64,000 bases of DNA from Shewanella sp. MTB7 (GTDB lineage: Bacteria; Pseudomonadota; Gammaproteobacteria; Enterobacterales; Shewanellaceae). Shown here piece after piece: positions 1 to 9,924 of this stretch. The position numbers and the translations under genes were made by a program. Under the pieces are notes generated by a model, which did not search any database, was not told the origin of the DNA, and worked only from the letters and a program-made list of their open reading frames with translations. The stretch spans positions 2,728,001-2,792,000 of the forward strand of contig NZ_CP085636.1 of NCBI RefSeq assembly GCF_027571385.1, read 5' to 3'. Positions within the stretch are counted from its first letter, which is position 1. Each line of letters starts with the position of its first letter.

Positions 1-1129
1 CTCCAAAGCTGAAATAATCAGTTGGGATATCGATGCCTCCTACGGAATAACAACAGAAGGCATAAATCAGGCTATCAATGATGCAAGAGATCATTTTTCA
101 ATCTACCCAAATGACACCATTATTCTAAAAATCGCAGCTGGACGTCATTTACTCGACAGAAATCCAAATAGGATTGGGGCTGCGCTTGGCCCAATTGCGA
201 GTATCACTTTTGGCGTGAACGGATTCAATACAGGTCCAGAAGGTCAGTTAATCATTGAGGGAACGGGTATAAACGAGACCACAATGGTATTCACAGATTT
301 TCTGCAGGATGCGTTTTTTGGCAGGAACATTCATGGATTAACACTGCGCAAAATGCACATCACGCGCAGTCGATATACTTCAACCCAAGGTCATGTTGTC
401 GCAACAGATGTGGGCTCTATTGATATTAAGCTTCAAAAGGGATTTCCAACTCCTAGAACATTATGGCGTGAGAGAAATCTAGGACATTACTTAAGGAAAG
501 CGACAGAAAGTGAGTTAGAACCACAAATTTTGTTAGAAGATAATAAACAAATTGCTTATGGTTTTCCTAATCAAGTATTAACTCCCCCTGAAAAAATTAA
601 CAAGCGTATATGGCGTTTTTACCTGACTAAGACAAATTTAAATCCCACACATTATGTGCAAGGAGATTTTGTTGCGATTAAAGCTAAAAAGGTCGGATTC
701 CCTTACTCTTTTAGTCGAGGCAGTCGTCTAGTATTTGATGAAATAAAATGGACCCAAAGTACACGAGGTATTATCCGTGGTGGGTTTAGTGACATTTTGA
801 TAGAAAACTGTGAAATCGCAAGGCCTGAGCCAATCAATGGTCAAGTTCCCATCTTATCGTCCAGTGGTGGCGGAATACAGATTAATCAACCCAATGATCC
901 TGTGTCAACAAACATCGTTATCAGAAAATGTACCTTCGATTCTACAGGTGATGACAATATTGCACTTTTTCATGTGGATAAAGTCAGACTAGCCAATATC
1001 CATAGTCGAAACGCATTTGCTAGAAGCATATTAGTCACCGATAAAGCAACGAATGTTTGTACCAAGAACGTAGTCGTTGAAAACGGGATCTTTGAAGGTA
1101 TAGAACGTACGGCCCCATGTAAAAATTAG
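1..1129 (+). CDS. Secreted-type parallel beta-helix protein, 5' end cut by window
   Basis: The frame is open from base 2 with no start in view, so the N-terminus lies upstream; the first in-window start-like codon (GTG 215) is internal because coding-type sequence continues before it. About 375 residues are visible. The protein is rich in short Asn/Ile/Val strand repeats (for example IVIRKCTFDSTGDDNIALFH) typical of right-handed beta-helix carbohydrate-active enzymes such as pectate lyases, GH28 and GH110. The G-D-D-N motif resembles the catalytic Asp pair of those families, but the upstream partner Asp seen in the two following genes is not obvious here. It is followed, 58 bases on, by another beta-helix gene on the same strand, which suggests a polysaccharide-degradation locus. 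Substrate unknown. Confidence 0.7.
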   Translation, partial: SKAEIISWDIDASYGITTEGINQAINDARDHFSIYPNDTIILKIAAGRHLLDRNPNRIGAALGPIASITFGVNGFNTGPEGQLIIEGTGINETTMVFTDFLQDAFFGRNIHGLTLRKMHITRSRYTSTQGHVVATDVGSIDIKLQKGFPTPRTLWRERNLGHYLRKATESELEPQILLEDNKQIAYGFPNQVLTPPEKINKRIWRFYLTKTNLNPTHYVQGDFVAIKAKKVGFPYSFSRGSRLVFDEIKWTQSTRGIIRGGFSDILIENCEIARPEPINGQVPILSSSGGGIQINQPNDPVSTNIVIRKCTFDSTGDDNIALFHVDKVRLANIHSRNAFARSILVTDKATNVCTKNVVVENGIFEGIERTAPCKN

Positions 1130-1187
1130 TCAAGATTCTATTATATGGTTAGCTATGTTTAAGGGGCTAAAAAATAAGGTAATTATT

Positions 1188-3074
1188 ATGGTTTTTCTAA
1201 GGGCTGTTATTTCATTTTGTCTGTTAACGAGTTTGTTTGCTAATGCCGCTATTGAGTTGGTAGAAGAGCCTGTCACAAAAGGCGATATATCCCTCTTTGG
1301 AGAATCAACGTTGTTTTTTAAGGTTGAGGATTATGGTGCCATCGCTAATGATGAACTTAATGATTTTGAAGCGATAAACAATACCATTATAGCTGCACTT
1401 GAAAGTTCATCGACGACTCAACCAGTGGCTGTAGAATTAACCGCTAATGGAAAGTACATAATTGATATTCCTGATTCTCACACTAAAGCACAGGCCTTCT
1501 CGTTTTCCGCGGCAGACAAGGTTTTGTGGATCAAAGGTAATAATTCGAAGCTGGTTTCACCACAACTCAACAGAGGTTTTTTTCGATTTGATAAATTTAA
1601 GGCTATCTATGTGTCAGGTCTGACTTTCGATCTGGAAACCATGCCTCACAGTCTCAGTAAAATAATCGAGATAGATGAAAAAGGTGTCTCAATAACCACC
1701 AAGGGTTTTCCTGCGTTAAACACGTTGGCACCAGATGATAGCTTCTTTTCAGAGCCTAGCCTTACAGGTAAGTTCGGTTTTTTCCTTGATAGTGGAGCAA
1801 AACATTCATCATTGAAAGGCAAAATAGTGAATAACTCTGCTATTACAGTCGTTGTTCAATCGATAAATAAGCTTGATGATAATACCTATAAATATACCTT
1901 TGGTAATGCAAAATATCTAAGCGGTATTCGTCCTGGTGATCTGTTTATTCGCATGGCTCGTACCAATGGGCGTGGTACCTTCAAATTTACTGCCAATGAA
2001 ATGGTTCATGTAGAAAGTGTAAAAATACACGCATCTGCAGCTGGCAGTTTTAATGCCACAGGCAATAAGTCGGTGACATTTGATCATGTTACAGTAAAAC
2101 CAAAGTCGGGCCGCTATTACGCTACCAATGCAGATTCATTTCATTTAAAAAATAATCGTAGTGTCTACATCGATAATGCCGTTCAAGAATCTATCGGAGA
2201 TGACTTTATTAACATATCCCAGAATACTTCGCTCAATATAGAGTCGATTATTGATAATAAAATAACTTTAAGAAATAGACTGTCTCTAGCCAGTTATAAT
2301 ATTGGCGACACGATTGATTTCTTTGATGGTATTAATGCCGTTATTTTAGGTTCTGCCAATATTATTGCAATTGATAGTTCTGGAAATAAAATTACGTTTA
2401 CTTTATCTCATTTAGTTCCTGCTGAGTTTGATACCAATAAACGGCATTGGATGCAAAATAGTTCGTTCGAAGGGGTAGTCATAAAGAACAGTCGTTTTAT
2501 TAAGAGTCGGCGACATGGAATTCTAGTTCGATATCCTCGAGTTTTGATTAAAAACAATACCATCCGCTTTAATAGTGGTGCAGGTATTGCGATAAACACT
2601 GAAAACGGTACAACAGGGAGTTTCAGTGAAGATTATATAGGCAATAATATAACAATTGATAATAATGTATTTGAAAGAAATGCATTTAATGCTCTGCACA
2701 ATAGTCCAGAAAATGAAGATTCAGCACAAATTTCAATGTATGTGCAAGGAGATGGAGAACTCTCTAAGAAGAGACTGTTGCACGATATTGTTATTAAGAA
2801 TAACACTTTCAATTTTTGGGTGAGAAAGGGCATTTTTATTCATAGTGTTGACAAAGTGCATGTAAGTAATAATAAATTCATTAATAGAGTTAGAAGTCCT
2901 TATGTGATTCAAGACCATGTGATTGAATTGTCTGTTGCATCTAATGTAAATATTATTGGTAACAGTTCAACTAAAGATAATAAAGGCTCTATCAGTTTTG
3001 TTAAAGTAGGAAGTAATACGGAAATGGTAAGTGTAAATATGAATTGTATATCCAAAGCCGTTGTCTGTAATTAA
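1188..3074 (+). CDS. Secreted right-handed beta-helix protein, GH110-like active-site layout
   Basis: An in-frame ATG exists at 1155, but ATG 1188 is preferred: AAGG lies 8 bases upstream, and it begins directly with a signal peptide (MVFLRAVISFCLLTSLFANA). The mature protein of about 608 residues opens with a DYGAIAND segment, the usual start of a beta-helix hydrolase ('DYGA.gDG..dt..i..al'), then Asn-rich beta-helix coils throughout. From the 1188 start, D316 (in NADSFHL) and D338-D339 (in SIGDDFINI) have almost the same spacing as the three Asp of the GH110 enzyme encoded next door. That makes a distant GH110-like glycosidase plausible, but the overall sequence is too different for assignment. 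Likely periplasmic or secreted; part of the same cluster as its neighbours. Confidence 0.7.
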   Translation: MVFLRAVISFCLLTSLFANAAIELVEEPVTKGDISLFGESTLFFKVEDYGAIANDELNDFEAINNTIIAALESSSTTQPVAVELTANGKYIIDIPDSHTKAQAFSFSAADKVLWIKGNNSKLVSPQLNRGFFRFDKFKAIYVSGLTFDLETMPHSLSKIIEIDEKGVSITTKGFPALNTLAPDDSFFSEPSLTGKFGFFLDSGAKHSSLKGKIVNNSAITVVVQSINKLDDNTYKYTFGNAKYLSGIRPGDLFIRMARTNGRGTFKFTANEMVHVESVKIHASAAGSFNATGNKSVTFDHVTVKPKSGRYYATNADSFHLKNNRSVYIDNAVQESIGDDFINISQNTSLNIESIIDNKITLRNRLSLASYNIGDTIDFFDGINAVILGSANIIAIDSSGNKITFTLSHLVPAEFDTNKRHWMQNSSFEGVVIKNSRFIKSRRHGILVRYPRVLIKNNTIRFNSGAGIAINTENGTTGSFSEDYIGNNITIDNNVFERNAFNALHNSPENEDSAQISMYVQGDGELSKKRLLHDIVIKNNTFNFWVRKGIFIHSVDKVHVSNNKFINRVRSPYVIQDHVIELSVASNVNIIGNSSTKDNKGSISFVKVGSNTEMVSVNMNCISKAVVCN

Positions 3075-3172
3075 TGATATAAAGTTGAATTTTGGGTGAA
3101 AGCTTAATGCTCAGTTTGTTGATTAGACTAATGCTGGCATGACGTTATAACTATATTTTAAAAGAGGTTTTT

Positions 3173-5011
3173 GTGAATAATAAGTTTTTTTCAAGTCTAT
3201 TGTTTTTATTTGTTTTTGTATTTTACAGTTCTTTAGCGATAGCATCGGTTAACTCTGCTAATGATTCTGAAATTAACAAGTCAAAAACGATGTTTGCTGT
3301 TGAATATGGCATTGTAAAAGATAATCTGTCTGATAACACATTTAGTCTAATGAAGTTGCTATCAAAGGCGAAAGAAAATGGTACGAAAAAAATAGTTTTT
3401 GAAAAAGGTCGCTATGATTTCTATCCTGATCGAGCGCAAGAACATTATCTGTATGTGAGTAATAATGATGAAGGACTGAAGCGTGTCATTTTTCCAATTG
3501 TAGACTTTGAGGAGCTAATAATTGATGGGCAGGGGGCAAACTTTATTTTTCATGGTGGTGTTAATCCATTTCTTATTCAAGGCTCTTCTCAAATCACGTT
3601 GAAAAACTTGTCTATTGATTTTCAAAGAACTTTCCACAACGAAGCTAGAATATTAAATGTTGGTCAAGGGTTTATGGATTTGCATATACCAATAGAATAC
3701 CCTTATGACATAAAGTCAGGAACCCTTAAATTTCTACCTCTGCCAGATGATTTTGCCGATACCTATTCAACACAAAGATTAAGAACACGCAAAGCAATGG
3801 ATCTGATCCCTGAATACACCTATAAGCGCATGCTCGAATTTGACGTGAATAAACGTGAAACTGCCTATATGGTAAAAGATCTCAACATAGGCACATCAGT
3901 GAGAGCGGAAAAATTAAAGGGGGAACGCAATATTCGTATTTTTCATCCCGTACTAAAGGGCACCGTTGGAAATATCATGGTGTTTCACCCTAAATACCGT
4001 AAATTCCCAGGCTTTATTGTCACAGAAAGTAGCGATATCCTCTTCGATAATGTCATCATTTATCATGCTGGCGGAATGGGGATAATTGCAGAGAATTGTC
4101 ATAATGTTACCGTAAAAAATAGCCGAGTCACCCCCTCCAATGGTCGTATGGTGAGTACCACTGCTGACGCGACCCATTTTGTGAACTGTACTGGAAAAAT
4201 CGAGCTAATAAACAATGTTTTTGAGAACCAAAAAGATGATGCAACAAATATCCACGGCATATACGCCATGGTTGACAAGATTATTGATGACAAAACATTA
4301 GAGGTTCGTTTACAGCATCCTCAGCAATGGGGTTTTCGCTTAGCCGCAAAGGGGGATTTGTTAGAGTTAGTGCAAGGGCCAAGCATGCGGACCTACGGAA
4401 CGAATCAGGTCAATGAATATGAAAGAGTAAGCAAAGAGATAATGAAGATTACTTTTGTAGATAATATAGACGAGCGGTTACTCATTGGAGATTCGGTAGC
4501 TTTAGTCCGTGATTATCCTGAAGTACTTATTCAAGGTAATATCATTCGACGAAATAGAGCCCGTGGCATGTTACTTAATTGTCGTGGAAAAACCATAGTC
4601 GAAAATAATACTTTTCATGCTCCCGGTGCTGCTCTTATGTTTCAGGGGGATGCTAATTATTGGTTTGAACAAGGTGGAGTTAGTGAGTTAATTATACGCA
4701 ATAATATTTTTGATAATTCAAATTTTGGTGTGTGGGGAAAAGCGATTATTGCCGTTGATGCAGGGATTGCTGACGAGTACAGAGAGTCAATTCGATATAA
4801 TGAGAATATTCTTATTGAAAATAATGTTTTTAATGTTTATGACAAAGGACTTATTTTGGACCTGTTTTCTGTAAACGGTTTAATTTTTAGAAATAATAAA
4901 ATTTATAAAACAGATGAATATCCAGAAAGGGAAATAGAGCAAGAGTTTTTCCGTATTGAATATAGTGACGGTGTCGATATTGATAGCTCAAATGAGTTTG
5001 TAGGGTTCTAA
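3173..5011 (+). CDS. GH110 family alpha-1,3-galactosidase
   Basis: Begins with GTG; AAAGAGG lies just upstream and a signal peptide follows (hydrophobic residues 8-24, cleavage probably after SLAIA). At 612 residues it has the length of GH110 enzymes. Family-typical stretches are visible: IIDGQGANFIFHGG, NITVKNS-type helix coils, YHAGGMGIIAENC, STTADATHFVNC and ENQKDDATNIHG. D332, D355 and D356 occupy the positions of the catalytic Asp cluster described for GH110 (one Asp followed 23 and 24 residues later by a pair). GH110 are inverting enzymes that remove terminal alpha-1,3-linked galactose; marine members have been linked to carrageenan-type galactans and related glycans. No sulfatase is seen within the window. 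Family assignment is strong; the natural substrate is inference. Confidence 0.85.
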   Translation: MNNKFFSSLLFLFVFVFYSSLAIASVNSANDSEINKSKTMFAVEYGIVKDNLSDNTFSLMKLLSKAKENGTKKIVFEKGRYDFYPDRAQEHYLYVSNNDEGLKRVIFPIVDFEELIIDGQGANFIFHGGVNPFLIQGSSQITLKNLSIDFQRTFHNEARILNVGQGFMDLHIPIEYPYDIKSGTLKFLPLPDDFADTYSTQRLRTRKAMDLIPEYTYKRMLEFDVNKRETAYMVKDLNIGTSVRAEKLKGERNIRIFHPVLKGTVGNIMVFHPKYRKFPGFIVTESSDILFDNVIIYHAGGMGIIAENCHNVTVKNSRVTPSNGRMVSTTADATHFVNCTGKIELINNVFENQKDDATNIHGIYAMVDKIIDDKTLEVRLQHPQQWGFRLAAKGDLLELVQGPSMRTYGTNQVNEYERVSKEIMKITFVDNIDERLLIGDSVALVRDYPEVLIQGNIIRRNRARGMLLNCRGKTIVENNTFHAPGAALMFQGDANYWFEQGGVSELIIRNNIFDNSNFGVWGKAIIAVDAGIADEYRESIRYNENILIENNVFNVYDKGLILDLFSVNGLIFRNNKIYKTDEYPEREIEQEFFRIEYSDGVDIDSSNEFVGF

Positions 5012-5115
5012 TTGTTTTGGTGTACTTAAGTCAGGATTTTGAACCCAACCTGTAGGCTCTGTTCATTGATGATATGAATATAATAACTTAAGTAGGATCT
5101 CTAATTAAAAGATTA

Positions 5116-6846
5116 ATGTTCATTTTTTGTATTGTATTAGTTTCATCATTTTGTGAAGCAGATGTGCTACAAAAAGATTTTTATCAAGGGTTGTTTGTAC
5201 GTGCGCCAATCAGTGATGGAATCGATGAAACGTTAGATTTTACCATTGGCTCTGATAACCTTTCTCAGACAAAAATCAATAATAATCCTGGGTTTAGGAC
5301 GCATTTCTCCAATCCGGTAGAGGGGGTTGATGGCATTATTGCATTTGTTGAGTGGCAACACATTCAACCATCCAGCTTTGGAGAAATTAAAGACGATAAT
5401 ATTATTGATCTCGCGATTCAGTCAGCCGAGAATTGGAACATTAGTCACCCACAATCCCCTATAAAGGTCAAAATACGTGCCTTTCCTGGTATTCATTCAC
5501 CTCAATGGGTGAAGAATTTTGCAGGTCATATTGATGTTGATTGGTGTAAAATAGCTGTGATAGGAACTTGAAAACCTACAGTATTCCTAAGTTTTGGACT
5601 GATAAGTATCGTCTGGCTTGGCAAGATTTTTAATTTAAACTCGCGGCTAAATATGACCATGAACCCTTGATCTCAGACATATCGATATCGGGTCAGGGAA
5701 CATTGCATTCTGAAGTGACATGGCGACATTATTTATTTCCTTATGCCTTTACACAGCTCGTTGCTGGGGGGTTAACGTTTGATCATGATGTCGCATTATG
5801 GAAAGAAGATATTACTTTTATGATGGAGACATGGAAGCAAACGCCGCCTTGAAATGACATTTAATGGGCTGAAAAGTTATCAGGTGAATGCACAACACCA
5901 AGCGATTAATTTAGCCTCCAATACGGCTGTGATCAGCGAATTACTTAATTACATGGACGATGAAAGTAAACGATTGAATGATAAAAATTACATGGTGGGT
6001 AACCATTCGCTTGGCCCAGATAATAATATTGAAAAAGATCGTCCTAATGATCCAACTCATGTGCAATATTATCTATCTCAAGCCCAGAAAAATGGGGCTG
6101 CTTTGTATTTTAAAACAGAAGTTCATACGTCAGGATATACTGCAGAATTACTTGAGATTGCAGCTTGCCTAGGCAACATTGTTGTCGAGACGACGCAAGG
6201 AGAAACTACCACATCAATTATGAAACCATCAGTACAGTCAAGTCGACAGGCTATTAAAAATAATAACCTAATTAATACAGCACCAACTCAAGTCAAAGTA
6301 TTCGCTCAACCCAATATGAGCTATGGGATCAATAATACGGCAACGCTATATTCTGAAAGTGTCATCGCTGCGGATGGATTAGCATCTTTCAAAATAGCAT
6401 TTGATGTTGTCCCCACTACAGGGACTCAAATTCGATCTAACTCCTTGGGTTATTGGGGCGTTGATAATGTCAGCTTTAGCAATAATGAAGCGGTAGGTGA
6501 AGTTAACAATATCCGTGTGGTAGAGTTTAACAACGGCGGTGGTTGCATGAGAAAATCGGACATTACTGAACTGGCATTTTCTGTGTTCTCTCTTTTAGGT
6601 GCCACAGGAAACACGGACAAAGGATTCATAACTCAAGGCAGTAATAAGGTTACTTGGCAGGACATCAATGCCAATGAAACGACATCGGTTGCTGGTTTCT
6701 TTGCTGTTAAAAATAAAGGTTACATTAATTTATCTCGATTATTTGCTGAGCCTGATGTTACTCGTTTTAAATTAGGCGCGTTAAATGGCAGCGAACCATG
6801 GAGAGTGGGATTTATACGCGTGGCTTACAATAGTGTGCCTAACTGA
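5116..6846 (+). pseudogene. Broken secreted TIM-barrel-like hydrolase (paralogue of next gene)
   Basis: Three frame segments align in order with the intact protein at 6896-8092. Segment 5116-about 5567 (signal peptide, then GLFVRAPISDG and GIHSPQWVK) matches GLILRGKTSG and GISSPDWVK. Segment about 5568-5852, in another frame, carries FWTDKYRLAWQDF, an in-frame TAA near 5631, then SEVTWRH. Segment from about 5851 returns to the first frame with MVGNHSL and YFKTEVH, matching VLGNHSL and YYQTEVF. Removing one T at 5849-5850 would rejoin the last two. So one shift, one stop and one compensating shift disrupt the gene. The last 220 or so residues form a beta-rich C-terminal part that the intact copy lacks, possibly a carbohydrate-binding domain. 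Sequencing errors alone would need three independent events. Confidence 0.75.
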
Positions 6847-6895
6847 ATTTTTAATTAGTTACACAATTTCTAACAACGTAAATTTGGAGGTTAAT

Positions 6896-8092
6896 ATGTT
6901 CAATAAATACTGTTTGTTAATAATTAACATGTTTAGTAAGTTGTTTAAATATATATTAACTTTATCTATATTAACCATGCTTTTTAATGTCACCCAGGTC
7001 ACAGCGAAAGATTTTGCATCTGGTTTGATTCTACGAGGGAAAACATCAGGAAGTTATTGCGATATTCCACGTGGCCATGTTGACGGTGGTTACTGTCAAA
7101 TTCACTGGAAAGACTTAGAGCCAGCTCAACGCCAACTTAATTTTTTTATGATTGAAAATGCTTTAATTAAAGCTGCTGAATATAATGAGGAAAATAATAG
7201 AACAGGACAAAATCGCTATAAAGTTTTTCTCCGTATTGTCACCGGGATAAGCTCCCCTGATTGGGTAAAAGAACAGGTTGGCTCAATACCATGGCATTTT
7301 CGTGATACCAGAACAACAGATGTTTTACCTCTGTTTTGGGAAGTGAGTTATCAAGATCTGTATGCCAGTATGATGCATAGACTCGGAGTCATATACGATG
7401 GAAATGACTTGGTCGGTGGTGTTGCAGGATCAATGTGTATGACTAAATTTGCCGAGACGATGTGGAATCGTACAGGAAGACCTGAGGTTCGTAGTATTAA
7501 TATAAACAGGATGGTGAATGCAGTTAATCCTGCAGGAAATAGGGCGGGTTATAACAATAATAAAAATATTGCTTGTTTGAAACGTCAAATAAGGATCCAT
7601 AAAAACAAATGGAAAACAACGCCAACCTATTTAGGAACACATTTTTACCAAAAGTATTCACTAATCACTGGAAATGCAACAAACAGCCCGAAAATTACCC
7701 GAGAGATATTTGATTACTGCCGCAGAGCAAACATGTTGGGAGAGCGATGTGTGTTAGGCAATCATAGTTTAACCGATAACCGCCAATATGAAGGAACAAT
7801 CTATGCCTTACTCAGAGAGTATGGTGAACCACTTTATTATCAAACTGAAGTATTCTTGGATGGTCGTTGGGGAAATGGAAAAACCTTCACCTATCAAGAT
7901 TTAATATCGACATTGAGTGTTGGTGCACAATGGGATGGGCACTTAATTGAGTTACCTATGTGGTGGGATTGCGAAGATGTTCACAACAAAACTGATTGCT
8001 CAAATGCATTGGCCGATGAGAGAAGTAGCGGTGATTTGGACTCAGGAAGACGAGTCCTTAAGGCCAATAGACCAAATCCAACCGTTAACTAG
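6896..8092 (+). CDS. Secreted hydrolase-like protein, probable clan GH-A TIM barrel
   Basis: The frame is open from 6785, but ATG 6896 is chosen: GGAGG sits 5 bases upstream, and a signal peptide follows at once (hydrophobic core about residues 18-33, cleavage probably after TQVTA). The mature protein has about 360 residues. Barrel-like landmarks are visible: VHVDGGYCQIHWKDLEP, LRIVTGISSPDWV, FAETMW and YYQTEVF. E187 (strand-4-like position) and E318 (strand-7-like position) are both conserved in the broken neighbour and are my candidates for acid/base and nucleophile of a retaining glycosidase. I do not recognise a specific family. Context with GH110 points to polysaccharide breakdown. An intrinsic terminator follows. 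Confidence 0.65.
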   Translation: MFNKYCLLIINMFSKLFKYILTLSILTMLFNVTQVTAKDFASGLILRGKTSGSYCDIPRGHVDGGYCQIHWKDLEPAQRQLNFFMIENALIKAAEYNEENNRTGQNRYKVFLRIVTGISSPDWVKEQVGSIPWHFRDTRTTDVLPLFWEVSYQDLYASMMHRLGVIYDGNDLVGGVAGSMCMTKFAETMWNRTGRPEVRSININRMVNAVNPAGNRAGYNNNKNIACLKRQIRIHKNKWKTTPTYLGTHFYQKYSLITGNATNSPKITREIFDYCRRANMLGERCVLGNHSLTDNRQYEGTIYALLREYGEPLYYQTEVFLDGRWGNGKTFTYQDLISTLSVGAQWDGHLIELPMWWDCEDVHNKTDCSNALADERSSGDLDSGRRVLKANRPNPTVN

Positions 8093-8113
8093 AAAGCACT
8101 GATGAGATATGTT

Positions 8114-8145
8114 CGCCCTCTGGTATTGCTTGAGGGCGTTTTTTA
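8114..8145 (+). terminator. Rho-independent terminator
   Basis: Arms CGCCCTC (8114-8120) and GAGGGCG (8132-8138) flank an 11-base loop and are followed by six T residues. It closes the polysaccharide cluster. Confidence 0.85.
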
Positions 8146-8227
8146 TTCTAGCTAGCAAAGTTGATTAGCCGGACAATAACGGAAGCATTTTGATGATACT
8201 AATTTAGCGTTAGTGTCATATTCAAAT

Positions 8228-9529
8228 CTAGTGAAGCTTCATTCTAGGTCTGACAACACGCATCACTTTTTCAGCAATCCATAGACCGAAGGTTTTCACA
8301 CTGCCGTGAATCGCCCTTTGGTGCATACGATACAAAGAGATGTACACCAGTCTGGCTATCTTTCCCTCTATGAACATGCTGCTTTTGCTCAGATTCCCCA
8401 TTAAGCTTCCGACGGTGCTGTAACGTGAAAGGTTAACTAATGAGCCGTGGTCGACATACGTATAGGCTTCTCGTGGCTCACCATTGAGCTCGTGGATAAG
8501 GTTTTTCTCAACACATTCGGCCATCTGATGCGCCGATTGTGCTCTAGGTGGTACGAAGCTACCATTTGGTTGTTGGCAAGCACAGCAATCGCCGATGACG
8601 TAGATTGATTCATCGACCGTACTGAGCAAGCTTGGTTTTACCATTATCTGGTTGGCACGGTTAAGTTCAAAAAAACCGATGCTTTTAATAAAGTCAGGTG
8701 CTTTAACACCAGCAGCCCATAACATCAGATGCGCTTTAATTAACTCCCCTTCAGAGGTCACAAATCCTTCAGAAGTAGCTTCACTGATGCGGGTATTTTC
8801 CATGACGTTAACGCCAAGCTTAATTAACTCTCGTCTTGCTGAATCTGCAATGCGTTCAGGTAGTGCAGGCAGGATACGTGGACCTGCTTCTATAAGGTGA
8901 ATATTGAGCTTTTCGGCGGTCATCTTGCTTAGCCCGTAGATTTTAAGCATCTCGGTCACATGATATAACTCCGCTGACAGCTCAACACCAGTGGCGCCGC
9001 CACCAACGATGGCAATATTAAGTTGACCGATGGTCTCTGATTGATGAATTCGAGTAAAACTATCAAGTAGTGCGTTGTGGAAACGATTTGCTTGTTGATG
9101 AGAGTCGAGGAAGAAGCAGTGCTCTTTCACGCCGGGAGTATTGAAATCATTGCTGATACTGCCAATGGCAATGACCAACTTATCATATGGGATTTGACGC
9201 TCAGGCAGAATGGTATGACCTGATTCGTCGGCAATAGGAGCCATAATGATCTGTTTTGCTTCGGCATCTAAGCCGCAAAAGGTGCCTAATTGAAATTGAT
9301 AACCATGCTTGGCAGCATGGGCTGAGTACACCACTCCGTCTAAGTCGGAGTCCAGTGAACCCGTTGCAACTTCATGGAGCAAGGGTTTCCAGATGTGGGT
9401 ACGGTTTCTATCGACAAGGATTATTTGCGCACGGTTTTTTCTGCCTAGCTTATGACCGAGCTGAGTTGCTAACTCCAATCCTCCTGCACCGCCACCTATG
9501 ATAACAATTCTTGGACCTGCTGCGTTCAT
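8228..9529 (-). CDS. ndh: Type II NADH dehydrogenase (NADH:quinone oxidoreductase)
   Basis: Single-subunit, non-proton-pumping flavoprotein that passes electrons from NADH to quinone at the inner face of the cytoplasmic membrane. The protein resembles E. coli Ndh closely over its whole length. An FAD-binding GGGAGGLE motif lies near the N-terminus, WKPLLHEVATGSLD follows, a second Rossmann motif IVGGGATGVELSAEL binds NADH, and a C-terminal segment with VYISLYRMHQ ends in RPRMKLH, the membrane-anchoring end of the family. The frame extends to 9580, but the ATG at 9529 is preferred: it has GGAG 7 bases upstream, and MNAAGPRIVIIGGG matches the family N-terminus. This gives 433 residues, the usual length. 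Divergent from the LysR gene. Confidence 0.93.
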   Translation of the reverse strand: MNAAGPRIVIIGGGAGGLELATQLGHKLGRKNRAQIILVDRNRTHIWKPLLHEVATGSLDSDLDGVVYSAHAAKHGYQFQLGTFCGLDAEAKQIIMAPIADESGHTILPERQIPYDKLVIAIGSISNDFNTPGVKEHCFFLDSHQQANRFHNALLDSFTRIHQSETIGQLNIAIVGGGATGVELSAELYHVTEMLKIYGLSKMTAEKLNIHLIEAGPRILPALPERIADSARRELIKLGVNVMENTRISEATSEGFVTSEGELIKAHLMLWAAGVKAPDFIKSIGFFELNRANQIMVKPSLLSTVDESIYVIGDCCACQQPNGSFVPPRAQSAHQMAECVEKNLIHELNGEPREAYTYVDHGSLVNLSRYSTVGSLMGNLSKSSMFIEGKIARLVYISLYRMHQRAIHGSVKTFGLWIAEKVMRVVRPRMKLH

Positions 9530-9924
9530 CTCTTGCTCCGTAAAATTCTCATGTTTCTCAATATAAAACAAATCACTCAAATTAACTGACTTTACGCGTC
9601 ATTAAGGCGCCACCTTGACTCAACCAAAATGACATATGGTTAATAGGGAATAGGTCGGTAAATCGAGTGTCAGTGGGGGAAAGCTAAATTACTAGCTGCT
9701 TATATTGGCCGATATTACTGAGTATGTCACCAGTATATTTCGCTGGTTTTAACTCGCATGCTGGGTAATTAACCTAGTGTAACACAGCGGGTTGTAGCCT
9801 GTTGAGGGCATGTTAATGTGAGTTTGTTGTTTAAAAAGCTTCTAACTTCGCATCTTTCATGGCATGTTTTTGTTTAACAATACTTTTAATGATGTTAATA
9901 CCTAAGGGTATAATAGGGTTAGCG
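9530..9924. other. Intergenic region between divergent ndh and LysR gene
   Basis: This 395-base stretch must carry the promoters of ndh (leftward) and the LysR gene (rightward). I find no convincing FNR-type site, no clear sigma-70 pair, no terminator and no small gene. It contains only weak, short inverted sequences. Confidence 0.5.
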
